NCBI GenBank assembly: GCA_036796255.1 | Contig: DAIRDH010000006.1 | Location: forward strand, 22,487-86,486 | Direction of reading: 5' to 3' | DNA from: T3Sed10-241 sp036796255 | Lineage (GTDB): Bacteria > Bacteroidota > Bacteroidia > Flavobacteriales_D > Cryomorphaceae | DNA: 64,000 nt | Part shown: piece after piece, positions 18,761 to 27,126 of the stretch | Layout: each line of letters starts with the position of its first letter | How positions within the stretch are numbered: position 1 is the stretch's first letter | The notes under the pieces: generated by a model | The model's input: the letters and a program-made list of their open reading frames with translations, nothing else | Told to the model about the DNA's origin: nothing | Databases searched by the model: none | Made by a program: the position numbers and the translations under genes

Positions 18761-20008
18761 TTATCCCAAAACGGCTGAACGAGCGATGGTTTTCAAATCA
18801 CTGACCAGCGGTATCAATTTCTCTATGGTCACATGGTCCATCACCACAACTTTGTACCATGAGGGCTCATTGTGGTTGTCAGGCACCAGACCAAATTTGC
18901 TCGCCACTGCTGCATTGAGATGCCTTGCCCTAATGGTCACAATATTGGCGTGGGGATTTCGGAAGTGCTCCACATTCAAAGATTTGAGTTGGTTCACCAA
19001 CCACTGTGTGCGCTTCATGAGTATACTCATTTTCTCTTCCCAGCCATAGCGTCCGTAGGTGCATAGAATCATCCACACAGCTACAGCGTTGGCACCCGAC
19101 CTGCTGCCTATGAGCGTATAGTCTTCACCTTCCACATAGCTGGCCTCTTTGGTGTTGGCATACTTCATCCAGTCTTTGCGAATCAGGAAAATGCCGGTAC
19201 CGTAGGGCGCCTGTAACATTTTGTGCGCATCAAGGGTGACAGAGTTCACGTGGGGATTGCGAAAATCAAGCGCATTGTCAGGATTTGTAAAAGGATAGAT
19301 AAAGCCGCCATAGGCGCCATCCACATGGATTTTGAAGGGAATGTTCATTTTCTCCAATACCTGAATATACTTTTGAGGGTCATCGACCGAACCAAACATC
19401 GTGGTCATCATATTTACAATGACAATTGCGTACTTCCTGCCATGCTTGCGCAGATCATTGGCCGCTCGTTTAATTGCATCGGGAGTGACCTCTCGTCCCA
19501 CATCAGTTACCGGCACAGGGGTTATGCCAATTCCCAAAACATCTGCGGCTTTGCTCATGCTGTAATGAAAATCAGCTGAGCATATGATACTGATCTCGTC
19601 GTGACTTGCACCAAAATCCCGCATGAAGTAATTCCGGTAAATCCAAATGGCCTGCATATTGGCTTCAGTGCCACCCGAAGCTACATATCCATCGCACATG
19701 CCCTCCTCTCCGTTTAGGATATCCTCAGCGCAAATGGCGATTAGCTCGCGTTCTATTGCCTGGGTTCCTTTAAAAAATGACTCTGACTTGCCAAGCGTAT
19801 GACAACCAATATGGTTTGGATTGCGAATAAGTGTGCTCAAAAACGGAGCATCTGCAAGAAACGGGGCATCCTGATAGAAAACTTCACTATCCAGATGCGA
19901 AGCAGGTACACCAAGGGTTGACTGATCGAGAAAATCAACATTTTGGGAAAGCGCGAGTCGCACACGTTCCCTAATTTCAGCCTTATTGAGTTTAATCCAC
20001 TTAGACAT
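18761..20008 (-). CDS. Group II pyridoxal-phosphate-dependent amino acid decarboxylase
   Basis: 415 residues, cytoplasmic. The PLP-binding Lys sits in LDAHKMLQAPYGTG, and HVDGAYGG carries the Asp that contacts the PLP ring nitrogen. YVASGGTEANMQAIW and CSADFHYSMSKAADVLGI are typical of group II decarboxylases (glutamate, tyrosine, aromatic amino acid and histidine decarboxylases). The substrate cannot be assigned from motifs alone; the archaeal MfnA and bacterial histidine decarboxylase branches are the closest in feel. The product would be an amine such as tyramine, histamine or beta-alanine. The gene has its own promoter (20034-20062). Confidence 0.85.
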   Translation of the reverse strand: MSKWIKLNKAEIRERVRLALSQNVDFLDQSTLGVPASHLDSEVFYQDAPFLADAPFLSTLIRNPNHIGCHTLGKSESFFKGTQAIERELIAICAEDILNGEEGMCDGYVASGGTEANMQAIWIYRNYFMRDFGASHDEISIICSADFHYSMSKAADVLGIGITPVPVTDVGREVTPDAIKRAANDLRKHGRKYAIVIVNMMTTMFGSVDDPQKYIQVLEKMNIPFKIHVDGAYGGFIYPFTNPDNALDFRNPHVNSVTLDAHKMLQAPYGTGIFLIRKDWMKYANTKEASYVEGEDYTLIGSRSGANAVAVWMILCTYGRYGWEEKMSILMKRTQWLVNQLKSLNVEHFRNPHANIVTIRARHLNAAVASKFGLVPDNHNEPSWYKVVVMDHVTIEKLIPLVSDLKTIARSAVLG

Positions 20009-20033
20009 TGTTTCAATTTTGCATGTAGCGGCA

Positions 20034-20062
20034 CAAAGTTAGTCAATACTTATTGTGGTCAA
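20034..20062 (-). promoter_or_regulatory. Promoter of the decarboxylase gene
   Basis: On the minus strand TTG (20062-20060), 18 bases, TAACTTTG (20041-20034). It lies 26 bases before the ATG at 20008. Confidence 0.7.
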
Positions 20063-20149
20063 AAGCCAAGCAATTCTCTATAGATTACTGATTACCATTA
20101 TTTTTCAAACTAAATCAATTTCTATATTAAGTGTATATAAATAATTTGT

Positions 20150-20157
20150 TAACTTTG
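20150..20157 (+). promoter_or_regulatory. -7 promoter element of the small membrane protein gene
   Basis: TAACTTTG is a perfect TAnnTTTG match 20 bases before the ATG at 20178. The upstream stretch is very AT-rich but has no TTG at 19 bases. Confidence 0.5.
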
Positions 20158-20177
20158 AGTTAATATAAATCATTTTA

Positions 20178-20612
20178 ATGAAGAAAGAAAGGACACTGTC
20201 CAGGATAGTATTGTCTCGAAAAAACGAGTGGGTCAACATGGCCGAAAAGTACGAGATATATGTTAACAACAAGAAAAGGGCCGAACTGGACAGAGGTGCT
20301 GCGCAGGTGGTTAGGGTAAAGAAGGAAAAAATAAGCCTGCTCGTAAAAATGGACGGCGGCTATACCAGTGAAGAGATTAAAATCAGAGCCGATATGGGCG
20401 AAGAAATCAGGGTCAAGGTTTCAGGGTTCAAGTTTCAGGAATACATCTTGCCCTATTTTGCTGTAGTCATTCCGTTATTTGTAATGCTGCGCGAAAGCCA
20501 TATTGTATCCCCATTGATGGGCATACCGCTCATCTTGCCCGCAGCTGTCTATGCATTCTATTACTACGTATGGAGACGCGATCGCAGCCTACGCATTGAA
20601 ATACTCGACTAA
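20178..20612 (+). CDS. Small membrane protein of unknown function
   Basis: 144 residues. The first 90 are charged and beta-strand-like (YEIYVNNKKRAELDRGAAQVVRVKKEK), followed by two hydrophobic segments (ILPYFAVVIPLFVMLRE and SPLMGIPLILPAAVYAFYYYV) and a basic tail. No signal peptide, so the soluble N-terminal part would face the cytoplasm. I do not recognise the family. The start at 20178 is supported by a promoter element 20 bases upstream; an internal Met (MAEKYEIY) at residue 21 is the alternative. Confidence 0.7.
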   Translation: MKKERTLSRIVLSRKNEWVNMAEKYEIYVNNKKRAELDRGAAQVVRVKKEKISLLVKMDGGYTSEEIKIRADMGEEIRVKVSGFKFQEYILPYFAVVIPLFVMLRESHIVSPLMGIPLILPAAVYAFYYYVWRRDRSLRIEILD

Positions 20613-20753
20613 ATAACCGTCATTTCAACTCAGGAAGTCGAGAACTGGACAGGGCAGATTCTTCGACGAATTGTTGCTAAGTCGTATCATAACTTCACAA
20701 AACTTTAATCCTGGATTGGCGTTTTTAAGCAGTGATTCACGACCTTTGTTTTT

Positions 20754-22016
20754 ATGATTTTATTGCGTATTCCTTGCCTCTCTGTAATGACGGGGATGCT
20801 ACTTTTCACATTTGCCGCCAAGGCACAGACTGAGGCTGAGCTCATCGAGCAGCACGAAAAGTCAATACTACATTACGAGATCAAGCTCGACTCCTTGCGG
20901 ACAATTACCGACTCATTGAAGTTGATTGATATCATGTACCGACTTGAAAACATGGGCTGGCCAGGTAGCGAAGGTGAACTTATACGGCATAGCGCACTAG
21001 CGCTTGCCTACGATGAAGAGCACGAAATGGCGCGGTGGGTTGCGCACATCATACTCAGCGATGTAGCCACCGGACGCACCACACGTACCAATGATTTCAG
21101 GGTTGATGAAAAAGTTAGCACTGGCAGCGCTGAGGAAGCTGATTACTTTTTAACCACCAAGGACCAGGATGGCAAAACGCAATACGACGGATTCGGGTTT
21201 GACCGCGGGCACCTTGCCGCTTCAGCCGATTTTCGATGGAATCAGAAAGCACTGTCTGAGAGCTACTTTTATTCAAATATGACGCCGCAGCGCCCGGAAT
21301 TTAACCGTGAGGCCTGGGCAACAGTTGAGGACTATGTGCGCAGCTACGCGATTGAAAATCATGTAGACATATATGTGGTCACGGGGCCTGTGCTGCATGC
21401 TGAGCTGCCAAAAGTAGAGCGAGGTATCAATGGTGTGTCCATTCCTGAATACCACTACAAAGTAGCTTTGGATATAGAAAACGAAAAGGCCATCGCTGTA
21501 TTGATGCCCAATGGGCCCTGCGAAGGTCCAATGGAGGCCTATGTCAAAACAATCGATGAAATTGAAACACTGACAGGGTTGAATTTCTTTCCCCACCTGG
21601 ATGAGGCCCTGGCTCACAAACTTGAAAGCAACATAGCTTACAAGGATTGGCTACCGGATAGCCAGCGCAACGATGCCACGATGCTAAAAAGCAGTGACCT
21701 GGGCAAAAACCAGTTCAATACATTACAAGCCTTTAACCATATAGACACGGGCAAGAAAGTTGAAATTTGTGGCACAGTTGTGAGTACCTTCAAATCTCAA
21801 AATGGCAATATTTTCGTAAATCTCGATAAGCGTTTTCCAAATACTGTATTCACATTTAACATTTGGTCGCGTGATGTATCCAATTTCAGCTACAATCCGG
21901 AAGTTGACCTCGATTCAAAGCGTGTTTGTGTAAAAGGGGTGGTAAGCTCCAGGGATGGAATACCGCAGATGAATGTAGGCAACGAAAAGCAAATCACATT
22001 TATCGATATTCCATAA
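20754..22016 (+). CDS. Exported DNA/RNA non-specific endonuclease with C-terminal OB-fold
   Basis: 420 residues. A signal peptide ends at AKAQ (residue 25). Residues about 75-290 are a NUC1-type beta-beta-alpha-metal nuclease: DRGHLAAS holds the catalytic His (about 152), and SNMTPQRPEFNREAW holds the metal-binding Asn. Residues about 325-420 form a second domain (VEICGTVVSTFKSQNGNIFVNLDKRFP ... CVKGVVSSRDGIPQMNV) that looks like a nucleic-acid-binding OB-fold. The combination suggests an extracellular or periplasmic nuclease that grips its substrate through the OB-fold, useful for nutrient scavenging from DNA. The gene seems to stand alone. Confidence 0.87.
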   Translation: MILLRIPCLSVMTGMLLFTFAAKAQTEAELIEQHEKSILHYEIKLDSLRTITDSLKLIDIMYRLENMGWPGSEGELIRHSALALAYDEEHEMARWVAHIILSDVATGRTTRTNDFRVDEKVSTGSAEEADYFLTTKDQDGKTQYDGFGFDRGHLAASADFRWNQKALSESYFYSNMTPQRPEFNREAWATVEDYVRSYAIENHVDIYVVTGPVLHAELPKVERGINGVSIPEYHYKVALDIENEKAIAVLMPNGPCEGPMEAYVKTIDEIETLTGLNFFPHLDEALAHKLESNIAYKDWLPDSQRNDATMLKSSDLGKNQFNTLQAFNHIDTGKKVEICGTVVSTFKSQNGNIFVNLDKRFPNTVFTFNIWSRDVSNFSYNPEVDLDSKRVCVKGVVSSRDGIPQMNVGNEKQITFIDIP

Positions 22017-22157
22017 GCTTCTCCTTTACATCAAGTAGGAACGGTTTATTTTCTCCCTCATATTTTCCAGAACCTTTAGGCCGCCATAAGCGGGACAAAC
22101 TTATCGGCAGAGGTTAAGTTTTATCAGATTTAGTATGGTGAAGCGGCCCAAATTGCT

Positions 22158-22165
22158 TACATTTG
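22158..22165 (+). promoter_or_regulatory. -7 promoter element deciding the start of the CsbD-like gene
   Basis: TACATTTG matches TAnnTTTG. It lies inside the longest frame (22135-22488) and 32 bases before the ATG at 22198, so transcription would begin after the upstream ATG, favouring 22198. Confidence 0.5.
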
Positions 22166-22197
22166 GTTCTACCTACTTACTTAACACACCTATCACC

Positions 22198-22488
22198 ATG
22201 ACTACGCCCCTGAAAATGGATGATAAGTCCAGTTCGGCTTACGCCAAAGTCAACAAATGTCGTCCTGCCCCGTGGCTTGACGACAAGCATGAAGAAAAAC
22301 CCTATCTAAGCTATCTCGTTCAGCGCAATTGGTTTGAAGTAAGGGAAAAACTTCGTGCCGCCTACCCTCAACTTACTGCTGAAGATGTGCAGTACGAGCC
22401 AGGGCAAAAGAATGTAATGATGCGCGCCATTGAGCAAAAGCTGGAAATCTCTCCTGCAAAGCTACAGCAGATTATCGCATCGCTTTAG
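22198..22488 (+). CDS. CsbD-like small stress protein
   Basis: 96 residues from ATG 22198. The C-terminal 50 residues (WFEVREKLRAAYPQLTAEDV, then a Gly and a helix KLEISPAKLQQII) show the W-x-x-x-x-x-K-L-x-x-x-Y-P-x-L-T-x-x-D pattern of Bacteroidota CsbD-like proteins, which are general-stress proteins of unknown mechanism. The first 45 residues are charged and probably disordered. A frame open to 22135 exists but a promoter element inside it argues for the shorter form. A strong bidirectional terminator follows. The family call is tentative. Confidence 0.65.
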   Translation: MTTPLKMDDKSSSAYAKVNKCRPAPWLDDKHEEKPYLSYLVQRNWFEVREKLRAAYPQLTAEDVQYEPGQKNVMMRAIEQKLEISPAKLQQIIASL

Positions 22489-22493
22489 TGAAC

Positions 22494-22522
22494 AAAAAAG
22501 GCCGCGAAATGCGGCCTTTTTT
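22494..22522. terminator. Bidirectional intrinsic terminator
   Basis: AAAAAA, GGCCGC (22500-22505), loop GAAAT, GCGGCC (22511-22516), TTTTTT. The symmetrical A- and T-tracts allow it to end both the CsbD-like gene and the convergent Spy-like gene. Confidence 0.92.
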
Positions 22523-22558
22523 AATTTTTTGTTTTTTGAAAAAAGTACAGGAAAAGAT

Positions 22559-22900
22559 TTATTTCTTCATTTTGCCTTCCGCTTTGATCGCTTCGTATTT
22601 CGCCAGCTGATCCTCTGTTAAGATGGTTTTCATGCTGCTTTCCAAACGCGTTTGATACGCTTTCACCATTTGCTCCTTTTCTTCAGCTGAAGCTTCCATC
22701 TTGTCAAGTCTGGTTTGATTCATTTCAATTTCCATGTATTGACGGTACACCAGAGTTTCCTGCTCCTCATTCAAATCGAGGGCTTTTACGAGTTTCTCCG
22801 TTTTAGCCTTGGCGGCTTTTTCAATCTTGGCATCCTGTTGCGCATTTACGGCACCCAGCATTACAAACATGGCAAAGGCGAGGGTCATTAAGGTTTTCAT
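22559..22900 (-). CDS. Small periplasmic Spy/CpxP-like helical protein
   Basis: 113 residues from ATG 22900; the frame is open to 23080 but the signal peptide (MKTLMTLAFAMFVMLGAVNAQQ) starts at 22900 and a full promoter lies between. The mature part is almost wholly helical and Glu/Lys-rich, with two LTxxQ-like motifs (LDLNEEQ and ILTEDQLAKYE) that characterise the Spy/CpxP/DUF4890 group of periplasmic chaperone-like proteins. It probably helps against envelope stress. The plausible function is by family resemblance only. Confidence 0.75.
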   Translation of the reverse strand: MKTLMTLAFAMFVMLGAVNAQQDAKIEKAAKAKTEKLVKALDLNEEQETLVYRQYMEIEMNQTRLDKMEASAEEKEQMVKAYQTRLESSMKTILTEDQLAKYEAIKAEGKMKK

Positions 22901-22921
22901 GTATTTCAATTTAAGTTTATT

Positions 22922-22953
22922 CAAATGTAAAAAAAAACATGACATGTGTGCAA
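22922..22953 (-). promoter_or_regulatory. Promoter of the Spy-like gene
   Basis: On the minus strand TTG (22953-22951), 21 bases, TACATTTG (22929-22922), 21 bases before the ATG at 22900. The spacer contains a run of T. Confidence 0.65.
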
Positions 22954-23244
22954 TCGACGTGCCATGTTCCAACTTCATAACAGCAAGGCCGCACTTCAGG
23001 CAGTGCGATGGCATCTTTTTTGGCATTGACATGAAAGCATATTCTCTTTCAGGCATTTTTTTTAACGCTTGGCCGTTCACAAGTTCCCTCGTAAATCAAG
23101 CCTTACATTTGACTGGGCAAAAGGACTTATAAATATGTTTTTTAGCATGTTATAAGATATATGTCACTCAAAATACCATGAAAAGGGGATTGTGAGGAGC
23201 CAGCGCCTTACTTACTTTCACCGTAAAGAACAATACTCCCCACC
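22954..23244. other. Intergenic region between divergent genes
   Basis: With the promoter at 22922-22953 this gap spans 344 bases. A plus-strand TACATTTG at 23104-23111 is a possible -7 element for the hemerythrin-like gene, 133 bases before its ATG. No RNA gene or terminator was recognised. Confidence 0.4.
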
Positions 23245-23928
23245 ATGCGACCAGAAGCCGAACTTAAAATTCTCATCGAAAATCATCCTGAAATATCATG
23301 GCTACACCAAAGGTTTGATATTGACAGCCCGGCAGAAGCTACAGTTGCAGTGAACCGGACAAAACTGATGATTGATATCTCGTACAGCATCATGGGGCTC
23401 GACAGGGCCAGCGCTGAAAGTTTCAGGCCTTACAGCCTTGAGGCAATAGTGGATTATCTTAGTCATTCACATCAGTACTACCTGAACCGCGCAATTCCAG
23501 GCATTGCTTCCAATTTAGAGCGCCTCATCCATAACAGCACCGAGCACAGCAATGTACTGAGCGCTGTGGCCGGGTTGTTTCGCAAATTTTGCGATAACCT
23601 CGAAGCCCACATTTTGTGGGAAGAGCTGGGATTGTTGCGCTATGCCAAGGCTTTAAGTAATTGCGCCAGGACTGGCCGCAGTGGTCACTCCCTGGAAGAG
23701 TTTAGGCTTTCAACATTTATTGACCAACATCCTGATCACCGCAATGAACTTTCCCAGCTCGTTGTATTGCTTGGTAAACTTGATAAAATTTATGGGGGCG
23801 ACATGGCCTTCAGAATGGTGAAAAAGCAAATTTCCAACCTTGAGGCTGACCTTTATCTCCACGGATTGATTGAAGACGAGGTGCTGCTGGAAAAAGTAAG
23901 CGAATTAAAGGATAAATTGGACATATAA
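23245..23928 (+). CDS. Hemerythrin-domain protein, YtfE/ScdA-like
   Basis: 227 residues, cytoplasmic, mostly helical. The order of candidate iron ligands fits a hemerythrin-like four-helix bundle: LSHSHQYYL, then LEAHILWEELGLL, DQHPDHRNEL and HGLIEDEVLLEK. Related YtfE/RIC proteins carry a di-iron site and help repair iron-sulfur clusters after nitrosative or oxidative stress. The short ScdA N-terminal domain (usually with a Cys-Cys pair) is not present in its usual form. It stands next to an MFS gene, 45 bases apart, but that gene has its own promoter element. Confidence 0.72.
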   Translation: MRPEAELKILIENHPEISWLHQRFDIDSPAEATVAVNRTKLMIDISYSIMGLDRASAESFRPYSLEAIVDYLSHSHQYYLNRAIPGIASNLERLIHNSTEHSNVLSAVAGLFRKFCDNLEAHILWEELGLLRYAKALSNCARTGRSGHSLEEFRLSTFIDQHPDHRNELSQLVVLLGKLDKIYGGDMAFRMVKKQISNLEADLYLHGLIEDEVLLEKVSELKDKLDI

Positions 23929-23953
23929 ATCTTCAAAGCCTGGGCGAAGGGAT

Positions 23954-23961
23954 TACATTTG
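23954..23961 (+). promoter_or_regulatory. -7 promoter element just before the MFS gene
   Basis: TACATTTG overlaps a TTG that could otherwise serve as start codon (23959), so the first usable start is ATG 23974, 12 bases downstream. The leader would be only about 6 bases. Confidence 0.5.
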
Positions 23962-23973
23962 TCTCCGTTTCCC

Positions 23974-25218
23974 ATGCGCCTTTACAAACTCTACATTAAC
24001 GCCTACCGAGGTATTTCAGCTCCCGTGTGGATGCTGTCGCTTGTGTTGCTCATTAACAGAAGTGGCTCGATGGTCTTGCCATTTTTGAGCCTTTACCTGA
24101 GGGAAGTCAGAAATTTTGACCTCAAGCAGGTGGGAATAATACTCGCTATGTATGGAGCCGGTTCACTCTGTGGCTCCTTGCTGGGTGGCTTCCTCACGGA
24201 TAAAATCGGCACTTTCAAAGTCCAACTCTTCTCGCTCGTGGTTGGTGGTGCCGGGTTCTTTGTCCTTTTCGAGCTCCAAAGTTTTGAGTCGCTATGTGCT
24301 GGTTTTTTCATACTCACCGTGATTACCGATATGCTGAGACCTGCAAATGCCAGCGCAATAGCACAATATGCCATTCCTGCAAATATCACCCGGGCTTACA
24401 GCCTCAACCGTATGGCTGTAAACCTGGGTTATGCCATTGGTCCCGCTGCAGGGGGATTTCTTGCGCTAAAAGGCTACAAGTGGCTTTTTTATGTGGATGG
24501 TATTACATGCATATCTGCTGGCTTGCTCTTTGCCTGGTACTTTCTAAGAAAGGTGCCCAGGAATACACCTAAAGAGGCAGATGTTGCCCATGTCAATGAC
24601 AGGCAAAGTCCGTATAAGGACCTTTCCTTTCTCTTTTTTGGGTTGCTCACTGCCGGCTTCGCTGTGGTTTTTTTCCAGCTGTTCACCACATTGCCCCTTT
24701 ATTACAGAGAGGTATATGCCCTTTCGGAAAATAAAATTGGATGGCTGCTCGCCCTTAACGGCTTGATTGTGTTTGGAATTGAAATGCCACTTGTGTACGC
24801 ACTTGGCAACCGGTATAGCGTGCGGCGCATTGTGTCCGTAGGTGCATTGATGACCGGTGTGGCCTATGCAGTGCTCAACCTTTCGGGCACCTATGCCATT
24901 CTTGTGGTGTCTATGGCCATACTAAGCGTAGCTGAAATTCTCGTCATGCCCTACCTCACCACCTATACGGTAAGTAAAGCCGGAACCAAAAACCGCGGGA
25001 AATACCTTGGTTTTTACTCAATGACCTATTCCCTGGCGTTCATCATTGCACCTTTATTGGGAACTTATATCACATATACTTTTGGCTTTACCGCCCTTTG
25101 GTACAGCATGGGCGCACTGGGCGTGGCAATCACGACCGGTTATCTCTTCAACATGCGTGAAATCAAAGTAAAGCCTGAGATCGCCAAGGCCATCGACGCC
25201 CAGGAAACAGCGAACTAG
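23974..25218 (+). CDS. MFS transporter
   Basis: About 414 residues with 11-12 hydrophobic segments, inner membrane. GSLLGGFLTDKIG between the second and third segments is the MFS loop 2-3 motif (GxLxDRxG type), and LNRMAVNLGYAIGPAAGGFLA matches motif C of drug/proton antiporters in helix 5. The protein is probably an efflux carrier; the substrate is unknown. The stop codon overlaps the convergent usp stop by 4 bases. Confidence 0.88.
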   Translation: MRLYKLYINAYRGISAPVWMLSLVLLINRSGSMVLPFLSLYLREVRNFDLKQVGIILAMYGAGSLCGSLLGGFLTDKIGTFKVQLFSLVVGGAGFFVLFELQSFESLCAGFFILTVITDMLRPANASAIAQYAIPANITRAYSLNRMAVNLGYAIGPAAGGFLALKGYKWLFYVDGITCISAGLLFAWYFLRKVPRNTPKEADVAHVNDRQSPYKDLSFLFFGLLTAGFAVVFFQLFTTLPLYYREVYALSENKIGWLLALNGLIVFGIEMPLVYALGNRYSVRRIVSVGALMTGVAYAVLNLSGTYAILVVSMAILSVAEILVMPYLTTYTVSKAGTKNRGKYLGFYSMTYSLAFIIAPLLGTYITYTFGFTALWYSMGALGVAITTGYLFNMREIKVKPEIAKAIDAQETAN

Positions 25219-25646
25219 AGAGGATAGCAAAGTACAGGCACCTTGCTCCTTTTTAAGATCTCTAAAGCAGTATTTCCGCCAAGGGTATTGCTCACAAAAC
25301 TATGACGGTTTATACCAGTGATAATCAATTCAGCCTTGATACTTTCGGCTTGAGCGAGCAATGATTTCACTATTTCCCCTTTGATGAGCAAGGCGACAGC
25401 TTCCACGCCCTGCTCTTTCACCCGCGTGGCCAATTCATTCAAAAAACGATGCTCTCCGCGAAGTTCCTCTGCGATACTTAGCCTTACAAATTCAGGACTG
25501 TCTTCAAGACCGCTAAGCGAGGAGGGATATGGAGCCACATGGACGATGTATAATTTGGCCTGGTACCGCGAGGACATTTCCAGAGCATAATTCAGTAAAC
25601 GCTCATCAAAGCGTTCCAAATCCAAAGCAAGAAATATATTTTTCAT
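25215..25646 (-). CDS. Universal stress protein (UspA family)
   Basis: 143 residues from ATG 25646 (a TTG at 25658 gives four extra residues and overlaps the upstream gene; ATG is preferred). NIFLALDLERFDERLLNYALEMS, AKLYIVHVAP and the C-terminal ELIITGINRHSFVSNTLGGNTALEILKRSKVPVLCYP are the hallmarks of the UspA fold, with a G-2x-G-like ATP loop (GINRHSFVSNTLGG). The cytoplasmic protein is expected to be a stress or energy-state sensor. It lies 8 bases after the patatin gene and is probably co-transcribed with it. Confidence 0.9.
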   Translation of the reverse strand: MKNIFLALDLERFDERLLNYALEMSSRYQAKLYIVHVAPYPSSLSGLEDSPEFVRLSIAEELRGEHRFLNELATRVKEQGVEAVALLIKGEIVKSLLAQAESIKAELIITGINRHSFVSNTLGGNTALEILKRSKVPVLCYPL

Positions 25647-25654
25647 TTTATGGT

Positions 25655-26476
25655 TCAATCTCTTTTTTTAGCTGAAGCCACGAATGGCTCTTTTGTCATT
25701 TCTCCTTCCTCCAGCTCCATGGTATGTATCCAATCGCAACCTGCCCTGTAGCCTATGCCAAACAAAAGCTCCGCGTTTGAGAAGTCCAGAATATCAAACT
25801 CCCTGCCCAGTTCAGGCCTGATTACAGCATCGGCCGCTTCCCTTCCTTCGCGGCTATTGTTGTCAATGGCAGTGTGAAATATCTCAAGTGCAATATCTTT
25901 TACATTGTCCAATTTGCCTGCCGGTGGAATGTTATTTACATCCACTGCCAGGATTTTATCACAATGCCCTACCAATGCGGCGCTGGGAATATTATTGGTC
26001 ACCCCGCCATCAACATATTTTACCCCATTTATTTCGACCGGAGGAAAAAGAATGGGTATTGAAGCCGAAGCCGTAATGGCCGAATGCAGGTCACCTGAAT
26101 GAAACACTTCACTCCTCCTTGTGCTAAGGTTGGTAACACAGGCATAAAAAGGAATTTGAAGATCTTCAAAATTATGGCTCAGCTTTTCATCAAGCAACAG
26201 ATGGAGGTACTTCATTTCCAGAAATGAAGAAAAGCTTGCTCTGAGCCTGAACATCTTAATCCAGCTCTGATTTCTAAAGTGCGCGAGCAAGTCGTCGGGC
26301 GACATACCTGATGCGTAAAAGCCTCCCACTATTGCTCCGATACTCGTGCCAGCTATGCATACGGGCTTGATTCCCGCTTCCTCCAGCGCCTTGAGAACGC
26401 CCACGTGTATGATCCCTCTGGCTCCGCCTCCACCCAAGGCGAGGCCCCATGAGGTACCGCTGCTAAAATTATTCAT
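25655..26476 (-). CDS. Patatin-like phospholipase
   Basis: 273 residues. LALGGGGARG (oxyanion hole, residues 13-20), GTSIG with nucleophile Ser45, and VDGGVTNNIP with the catalytic Asp are all present, so the Ser-Asp dyad is complete. The protein probably cleaves acyl chains from phospholipids. No signal peptide, so cytoplasmic, similar in size to RssA/YchK-like members. First gene of a two-gene unit with usp; divergent from the LPP20-like gene. Confidence 0.92.
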   Translation of the reverse strand: MNNFSSGTSWGLALGGGGARGIIHVGVLKALEEAGIKPVCIAGTSIGAIVGGFYASGMSPDDLLAHFRNQSWIKMFRLRASFSSFLEMKYLHLLLDEKLSHNFEDLQIPFYACVTNLSTRRSEVFHSGDLHSAITASASIPILFPPVEINGVKYVDGGVTNNIPSAALVGHCDKILAVDVNNIPPAGKLDNVKDIALEIFHTAIDNNSREGREAADAVIRPELGREFDILDFSNAELLFGIGYRAGCDWIHTMELEEGEMTKEPFVASAKKRD

Positions 26477-26563
26477 GAGGTAAAATTACAGTGACTGTCG
26501 AAGAATGAACAGGTTTTCACTTAATTTGGCACGGAATTTATTATGAATACTGAAAACAAACTT

Positions 26564-27103
26564 ATGAAAGCCAAGCTAACTTTTCCAATTTTCGTTCTTC
26601 TGCTCATCATGAGCGCCTGCGGTTCAAAATCACCCATGGGCGATCGCGTAAAGGAACCATTTAGCGGTTCGCAATATGAATCTAACAATAGATTCTTCAG
26701 AGCTACAGGTAAAGGTGTGAGCTCTAAAGACAATATTGCACGCAGTAAGGCCGATCTTGAAGCCAAGACGCAACTGGCAGGCCAGGTAGAAACAACCATT
26801 AAAAATGTAACAGACCAGTATTTGGGACAAACTGAAAATGTGGATTCACGCGATGTAGCCGATAAGTTTCAAAGCCTTTCACGACAAGTCATGAACACCA
26901 ATATGGCCGACTTGCGCAAAATCGGCGAAGAGAAATACTTCAATGGCACCGATTATACCGTGTATATCGCATACGAAATCAAGAAGAACGCGATGTTTCG
27001 CTTTATGAAGAAGCAGGCCAAGACCGATGCCAAAATTGACGCCAATACCTTAAAGGCCATCGAAGACATTCTGGATGCGCAAATAGCTGCCAGCGAGGAA
27101 TAG
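26564..27103 (+). CDS. LPP20-like lipoprotein
   Basis: About 179 residues from ATG 26564 (ATG 26543 adds seven residues). The signal peptide ends in LLIMSAC with Cys at residue 19. The mature region ATGKGVSSKDNIARSKADLEAKTQLAGQVETTIKNVTDQY resembles the LPP20 domain of outer-membrane lipoproteins (helix after a GxA/GxG strand). IAYEIKKNAMFRFMKKQA closes the domain. Function unknown. Alone between divergent and convergent neighbours. Confidence 0.7.
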   Translation: MKAKLTFPIFVLLLIMSACGSKSPMGDRVKEPFSGSQYESNNRFFRATGKGVSSKDNIARSKADLEAKTQLAGQVETTIKNVTDQYLGQTENVDSRDVADKFQSLSRQVMNTNMADLRKIGEEKYFNGTDYTVYIAYEIKKNAMFRFMKKQAKTDAKIDANTLKAIEDILDAQIAASEE

Positions 27104-27126
27104 GCGAAGGTGCCTTCCGTAAATGA

